Shown in pieces: positions 5,833 to 8,409 of a stretch of DNA of 8,409 bases; the first letter of the stretch is position 1; each line of letters starts with the position of its first letter. Under the pieces are notes generated by a model. The model was given only the letters and a program-made list of their open reading frames with translations, did not search any database and was not told the origin of the DNA. The DNA is from Nanobdellota archaeon (GTDB lineage Archaea > Nanobdellota > Nanobdellia > Pacearchaeales > GW2011-AR1), in NCBI GenBank assembly GCA_030640565.1, contig DAOWJD010000039.1, positions 1-8,409 of the forward strand, in the 5' to 3' direction. A program made the position numbers and the translations under genes.

Positions 5833-5840
5833 TATTTAAA
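5833..5840 (-). promoter_or_regulatory. TATA box of the 114-residue gene
   Basis: TTTAAATA on the minus strand is centred 25-26 bases before the ATG at 5811. Confidence 0.5.
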
Positions 5841-5859
5841 GATTTATATTCTTGGAAAA

Positions 5860-5884
5860 CACCATCAAAAATTTCTTTATGGTG
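5860..5884 (-). repeat. Inverted repeat with 6-bp arms, between two minus-strand genes
   Basis: CACCAT (5860-5865) pairs with ATGGTG (5879-5884) across a 13-base loop containing an A5/T5 run. It lies downstream of the 148-residue gene and upstream of the TATA box at 5833-5840. It could help terminate the former or be an operator for the latter. The arms are short, so chance is possible. Confidence 0.3.
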
Positions 5885-5899
5885 AATCTTGTTTGTTTC

Positions 5900-6346
5900 T
5901 TACTTTTTTTCTCTTGGGGAATTTATTTCTTTAATAATATTCTCTATTGTTTTCATTATGGTTCGTGTGTATGCTCCTGATGGTTGCCTATTTAATGCTA
6001 TATATCCCATAGTTATTGCTTTTTGCAAGTAGGCTTTATCTTTTGTTTTTGAAAAGTTTTTTATCTGTCTTGTCATTTCACCTACAGCATCTAAGTATAA
6101 ATCATTCCATCTTGCGGGGGAGTCTGAGTTTCTCTTTAATTCCTGGTAGTTTTTTAATAAATCTGTTTCGTCTATGTATTGCTCTAGATTTACTTTTTTG
6201 TTGAAGTTTCTCCATAAACTATCCATCTTTACTTGGTCTTCTGTAATACCTCTTTCGTGGGCCTGTTGTTTAGTATAGTCTATTTTGTGAGCTTTCATAC
6301 TCATTAAAATAAGGGGTATTGCTAAAAGTTTGAATATTGGTCTCAT
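5900..6346 (-). CDS. Unrecognised small protein with signal-like N terminus, 148 residues
   Basis: No family is recognised. The N terminus MRPIFKLLAIPLILMSMKAHK has basic residues followed by a short hydrophobic core (about 7-17), as in a signal peptide or single membrane anchor, which suggests export or membrane attachment. The rest (about 20-148) is charged and mostly helical, for example VNLEQYIDETDLLKNYQELK and IMKTIENIIKEI. It has no cysteine and no recognised catalytic motif. A TATA box TTTATAAA is centred 26-27 bases before the ATG, strongly supporting this start and an independent leaderless transcript. The TrmB-family gene lies upstream on the same strand with a terminator-like element between. 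Confidence 0.65.
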   Translation of the reverse strand: MRPIFKLLAIPLILMSMKAHKIDYTKQQAHERGITEDQVKMDSLWRNFNKKVNLEQYIDETDLLKNYQELKRNSDSPARWNDLYLDAVGEMTRQIKNFSKTKDKAYLQKAITMGYIALNRQPSGAYTRTIMKTIENIIKEINSPREKK

Positions 6347-6368
6347 ATGTTTCTTTGTAATCTCATTC

Positions 6369-6376
6369 TTTATAAA
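6369..6376 (-). promoter_or_regulatory. TATA box of the 148-residue gene
   Basis: TTTATAAA is centred 26-27 bases before the ATG at 6346, giving a predicted leaderless mRNA. Confidence 0.6.
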
Positions 6377-6400
6377 TCTTTTCTGAAGGCTTTGTCATCT

Positions 6401-6421
6401 AAAAAATCCTTAAAATAAAGG
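6401..6421 (-). terminator. Probable terminator of the TrmB-family gene
   Basis: On the minus strand a small hairpin CCTT-TATTTT-AAGG, just past the stop codon, is followed by ATTTTTTA. The T6 run alone fits an archaeal terminator. The 4-bp stem is weak. Confidence 0.5.
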
Positions 6422-6431
6422 TATTAATTTT

Positions 6432-7178
6432 TTAGCGTTTTGATTTCTCCCACAAATTGATAAAGAAATCTTTGTAAGAATCAGCTATTTGTTGACTTCT
6501 AATGAGGAAAGCAGTTGGTTTTTCTCTGAAGGTAAGTGTGGCAACATAATCCTTGAAAATAAATACTCCTAGTGGTACAGGATTATCATAATATCTTATT
6601 TGTAAATCTTTTAACCTTGATAGTTCTCTAAAGAAGGGTCTTCTTGAGTTTGCTATTATTTTCACTTTTATTTTTCTACTGATTCTTTTTCTATGATAAT
6701 TCTGAAAAAACAATCTTACTTTTTCATTTTCCAACTCATCCCCAATACTAAAGGCATAATATTCTTCTCTTGATTTCAAAGATTCAAGAATAAGATTAAA
6801 AACAGTTTTTATCCCTTCATAGCCTTCAAATATTTGGGACGATTGTATTTTTTCTTTTGATTTTTGTTTTGATTCAAGTAGAGGGATTAATCTCTCTATC
6901 TCTTTCTTATCTTGAAAAAGTTCTCTTTCTTTTTTACCAAGATAATCTAACAATCTTTTTGGGGAAGAAGCTTGAAAATATTTTGTTTTTTCTTTGATAA
7001 CATGTGAAACTAATCCTTTTTCTATTAATCTTTCAAGTATTTCATAAACTTTTGACCCTGTAATCTTGGATTTCTTAATAATTGCTCCTGTAGTGGTTTC
7101 TCCGAGCTCTAATAAAGCAATGTAAACTCTTACTTCTCCTTGTGTAAGTCCTATCTCTTCTAATGCTTTAGTATCCAT
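6432..7178 (-). CDS. TrmB-family transcriptional regulator
   Basis: The 248-residue protein starts with the TrmB winged-helix domain: residues about 5-70, with GLTQGEVRVYIALLELGETT, then SKITGSKVYEILERLIEKGL and KTKYFQAS. A charged helix or coiled coil follows at about 74-110 (KKERELFQDKKEIERLIPLL), then a C-terminal ligand-sensing-type domain at about 115-248 containing YYAFSIGDELENEKVRLFF and FLIRSQQIADSYKDFF. It is shorter than sugar-sensing TrmB (about 340 residues), so the effector is unknown. I place the start at ATG 7178: TTTATAAA is centred 25-26 bases upstream, whereas the alternative TTG at 7184 would add only two residues. It is divergent from the tandem paralogs at 7281-8198 and is the obvious candidate to control them. 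Confidence 0.85.
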   Translation of the reverse strand: MDTKALEEIGLTQGEVRVYIALLELGETTTGAIIKKSKITGSKVYEILERLIEKGLVSHVIKEKTKYFQASSPKRLLDYLGKKERELFQDKKEIERLIPLLESKQKSKEKIQSSQIFEGYEGIKTVFNLILESLKSREEYYAFSIGDELENEKVRLFFQNYHRKRISRKIKVKIIANSRRPFFRELSRLKDLQIRYYDNPVPLGVFIFKDYVATLTFREKPTAFLIRSQQIADSYKDFFINLWEKSKR

Positions 7179-7199
7179 TCTCAAAAATGTTTCTTAGAG

Positions 7200-7207
7200 T
7201 TTATAAA
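7200..7207 (-). promoter_or_regulatory. TATA box of the TrmB-family gene
   Basis: TTTATAAA is centred 25-26 bases before ATG 7178. This decides the start codon in favour of ATG over the TTG two codons upstream. Confidence 0.6.
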
Positions 7208-7243
7208 TTTTGTTAATTGTTCCGTTCTAAGGGGGAAATAATA

Positions 7244-7251
7244 TTTATAAA
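7244..7251 (+). promoter_or_regulatory. TATA box of the tandem paralog pair
   Basis: TTTATAAA is centred about 33 bases before the ATG at 7281, predicting a leader of about 7 bases. It lies 37 bases from the leftward TrmB TATA box, forming a compact divergent promoter. Confidence 0.6.
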
Positions 7252-7261
7252 GCAGATAAAT

Positions 7262-7276
7262 TAGTACCGATTACCA
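7262..7276 (+). promoter_or_regulatory. Weak dyad near the predicted start of the paralog transcript
   Basis: TAGTA-CCGAT-TACCA is an imperfect inverted repeat (4 of 5 arm bases) with a 5-base spacer. It overlaps the expected transcript start, a repressor position. It is a candidate site for the divergent TrmB-family regulator; the short arms make this speculative. Confidence 0.25.
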
Positions 7277-7280
7277 GAAA

Positions 7281-7724
7281 ATGACAAAAGAAAACAAAAA
7301 ATCAAAAACAGATAACAAGCAAAAATGTTATGATATACGTGGCAATGAAATTAACGACCCATATAATGTCATAGTATTGAAAATGGAAAAGGATACACAA
7401 GAACTAGAAAGAAATCCTAGCTCTCTAGAGAATCCTGAAAAATTGCTGGAAACATATACTATAGGGATAGAACACGCTACATTAATAGGTACTTTCTCTG
7501 AAATATATAAGCCATCATTAAAGAAAATGAATTCACTTGATTTGGATGAGATTGAGGGGGCTAATGAAGTGTTAAGAAACCACTTGGTAAAAAGATTATT
7601 ACAAAACCAGAGAATTAGTAATAGGGAAATGTTGGATATACTTACAAGAAACAAGAATGAGAGTGCTAAGAGATTAGCAGAAGCATTTTCTAATTTTAAT
7701 AAAGGGCCAAAATTACTTTTTTAA
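7281..7724 (+). CDS. Unrecognised tandem paralog 1, 147 residues
   Basis: No family is recognised. The start MTKENKKSKTDNKQK is very lysine-rich and probably disordered. The core (about 25-115) is predicted helical and includes SLENPEKLLETYTIGIEHAT, then GTFSEIYKPSLKK and LDEIEGANEVLRNHLVKRLL. The end differs from the second copy (RNKNESAKRLAEAFSNFNKG). There is no signal peptide, membrane segment or catalytic motif. It is the first gene of a two-gene unit with the paralog at 7743, 18 bases downstream. Its TATA box lies 33 bases upstream in a promoter region shared with the divergent TrmB-family gene. The matched DNA around both starts points to a fairly recent duplication. Confidence 0.7.
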   Translation: MTKENKKSKTDNKQKCYDIRGNEINDPYNVIVLKMEKDTQELERNPSSLENPEKLLETYTIGIEHATLIGTFSEIYKPSLKKMNSLDLDEIEGANEVLRNHLVKRLLQNQRISNREMLDILTRNKNESAKRLAEAFSNFNKGPKLLF

Positions 7725-8100
7725 CCGTAAATAAGCAATAAAATGACAAAAGAAAATAAAGAATCAAAAACAGCTAAGAAACAACCTAGTGTGGATAGCA
7801 ATGAGATTAAAGACCCATTCGATGTCTTAACATCAAGGATGACAAGGAAAATCCTAGAACTAGAAGAACCTCTTGGTTCTCTAGAGAATCCTGAAAAGTT
7901 GTTGGACGTATATGTTATAGGAAGAGATATCGCTACATTAATGGGTACTTTATTTGAGATATATGGGCCATTATTAAAGAATGTGGGTTTACCTATTAAT
8001 TTGGATGAAGTTGAACAAAATAATGACATGTATAGAAACGATTTGGTAAAAAAATTATCACAAAACAAAGGAATTACTCCGCTAGTGTTAGACTTGTTTA
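7281..8100 (+). repeat. Tandem gene duplication covering most of two adjacent genes
   Basis: The first unit starts at 7281 and the second at 7743, in the same orientation. Similarity covers roughly the first 110 codons of each and is strongest at the start codons and around the SLENPEKLL segment (7420-7446 against 7876-7902). The 3' thirds are not clearly alignable at base level. Confidence 0.75.
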
Positions 8101-8198
8101 GAAAAAAGTCTTATGTTACCAAGGGGGCTTATGAAAGGCATAAAAGATTCGTGTCATCATGTTTTGATTTTACCAAGAAAAAACGAAAGCGCACATAA
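7743..8198 (+). CDS. Unrecognised tandem paralog 2, 151 residues
   Basis: This is a clear paralog of the preceding gene. The shared elements are MTKENKxSKT at the start, NEIxDP, SLENPEKLLxxYxIG, ATLxGTxxEIYxPxLK, LDExE and RNxLVKxLxQN. The last 35-40 residues diverge and end in a strongly basic tail, KKKRKRT. The first codons match the paralog almost base for base. There is no TATA box at the usual distance and no Shine-Dalgarno in the 18-base gap, so it is probably co-transcribed and translated by coupling or an unusual initiation. An IS200-type element begins just beyond its stop codon. Function is unknown. Confidence 0.7.
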   Translation: MTKENKESKTAKKQPSVDSNEIKDPFDVLTSRMTRKILELEEPLGSLENPEKLLDVYVIGRDIATLMGTLFEIYGPLLKNVGLPINLDEVEQNNDMYRNDLVKKLSQNKGITPLVLDLFRKKSYVTKGAYERHKRFVSSCFDFTKKKRKRT

Positions 8199-8215
8199 GC
8201 ACGGATAAATGAAAC

Positions 8216-8237
8216 ACCCCGCCCTAAAGGGCGAGGT
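8216..8237 (-). repeat. Subterminal hairpin of the IS200/IS605-type element
   Basis: On the minus strand ACCTCGCCC, then TTTA, then GGGCGGGGT pair as a 9-bp stem containing one G-T wobble. This GC-rich hairpin stands out in AT-rich DNA and resembles the end hairpins recognised by IS200/IS605 transposases. It could also act as a transcription terminator for tnpA. Confidence 0.75.
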
Positions 8238-8256
8238 ATCAATAAATAAAATGCGA

Positions 8257-8409
8257 TTAAAAATCAATCCAAGGTTGAGAAGAAGTGATGTAGTGAGCAA
8301 CAGCTTCAGTGGTTGTATTCCCGACGCTACGGAAGAACTTTCCAGGACTCCAGAAGTTTCCTTTTCTAAAATAGTTTCTAAGCCAGGGATGTTTTTTCAA
8401 AAGCTTAAA
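8257..8409 (-). CDS. tnpA: IS200/IS605 family Y1 transposase TnpA, C-terminal 50 residues
   Basis: The frame is open to the window's right edge, so the N-terminal part with the HUH metal-binding motif is off-window. The visible residues include FRKGNFWSPGKFFRSVGN and TTTEAVAHYITSSQPWIDF. They match the C-terminal end of TnpA, in which a helix carries the single catalytic tyrosine (here the Y of HYITSSQ). Family knowledge: this tyrosine cuts single-stranded DNA at the element ends and joins to it. The glutamine that usually lies four residues after the tyrosine is at +5 here, a possible variation. The stop is followed closely by the end hairpin. Whether the whole protein is intact cannot be judged. 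Confidence 0.85.
   Translation of the reverse strand, partial: FKLLKKHPWLRNYFRKGNFWSPGKFFRSVGNTTTEAVAHYITSSQPWIDF

Larger units (their letters stand above)
8214..8409 (-). mobile_element. IS200/IS605-type insertion sequence, right-end part
   Basis: The window ends inside an element that carries the 3' end of a Y1 transposase and, 19 bases beyond its stop, a subterminal hairpin. IS200/IS605 elements have no terminal inverted repeats or target duplications, only such hairpins. The exact boundary cannot be fixed without an empty site; the value given is approximate. No tnpB fits between tnpA and the hairpin. Confidence 0.7.

Noticed and set aside
7328..8068. Two minus-strand open frames, similar to each other, opposite the tandem paralogs
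   Set aside because: Their resemblance follows automatically from the duplicated plus-strand genes. The plus frames have the promoter, hydrophilic composition and start-codon matching.
8152..8160. ATGATGA on the minus strand as a C box of a C/D small RNA
   Set aside because: It lies inside the second paralog's coding sequence, and no CTGA D box occurs at a suitable distance.

Overview
The window is AT-rich archaeal DNA. The evidence is an archaeal P0/P1 (L10/L12) ribosomal stalk gene pair, an archaeal-type AMP phosphorylase, a TrmB-family regulator, and TATA boxes centred about 26 bases before many start codons, which is the archaeal leaderless-mRNA layout. Compact spacing, lysine-rich proteins and several small unrecognised genes suggest a DPANN lineage (Woesearchaeota/Pacearchaeota-like). 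That placement is inference from style, not from a marker phylogeny.

Layout. 2-630: the 3' part of the gene for ribosomal protein L10/P0, followed by L12/P1, both on the plus strand. 725-799: tRNA-Thr(CGT), plus strand. 810-1491: a vapBC toxin-antitoxin pair on the minus strand. 1580-1661: tRNA-Ser(TGA), minus strand, so the toxin-antitoxin pair sits between two tRNA genes. 1760-4646, minus strand: an unrecognised 89-residue protein, AMP phosphorylase, and an AI-2E/PerM-family membrane protein. 4765-5466, plus strand: an unrecognised two-part protein whose promoter region carries two adjacent inverted repeats. 5467-7178, minus strand: an unrecognised 114-residue protein, an unrecognised 148-residue protein with a signal-like N terminus, and a TrmB-family regulator. 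7281-8198, plus strand: two tandem paralogous small proteins, divergent from the TrmB gene. About 8214 to the window end: the right end of an IS200/IS605-type insertion sequence with the C-terminal codons of its Y1 transposase on the minus strand.

The left half is housekeeping (translation, nucleotide salvage) interrupted by one toxin-antitoxin module. The right half, from about 4700 on, is accessory in character: lineage-specific small genes, a local regulator, a tandem duplication and a mobile element. The most promising poorly described unit is the divergent TrmB regulator plus tandem paralog pair beside the insertion sequence. Its function cannot be read from sequence alone. I see no rRNA, CRISPR array or clear new defence system, and no gene-free stretch reaches 300 bases.
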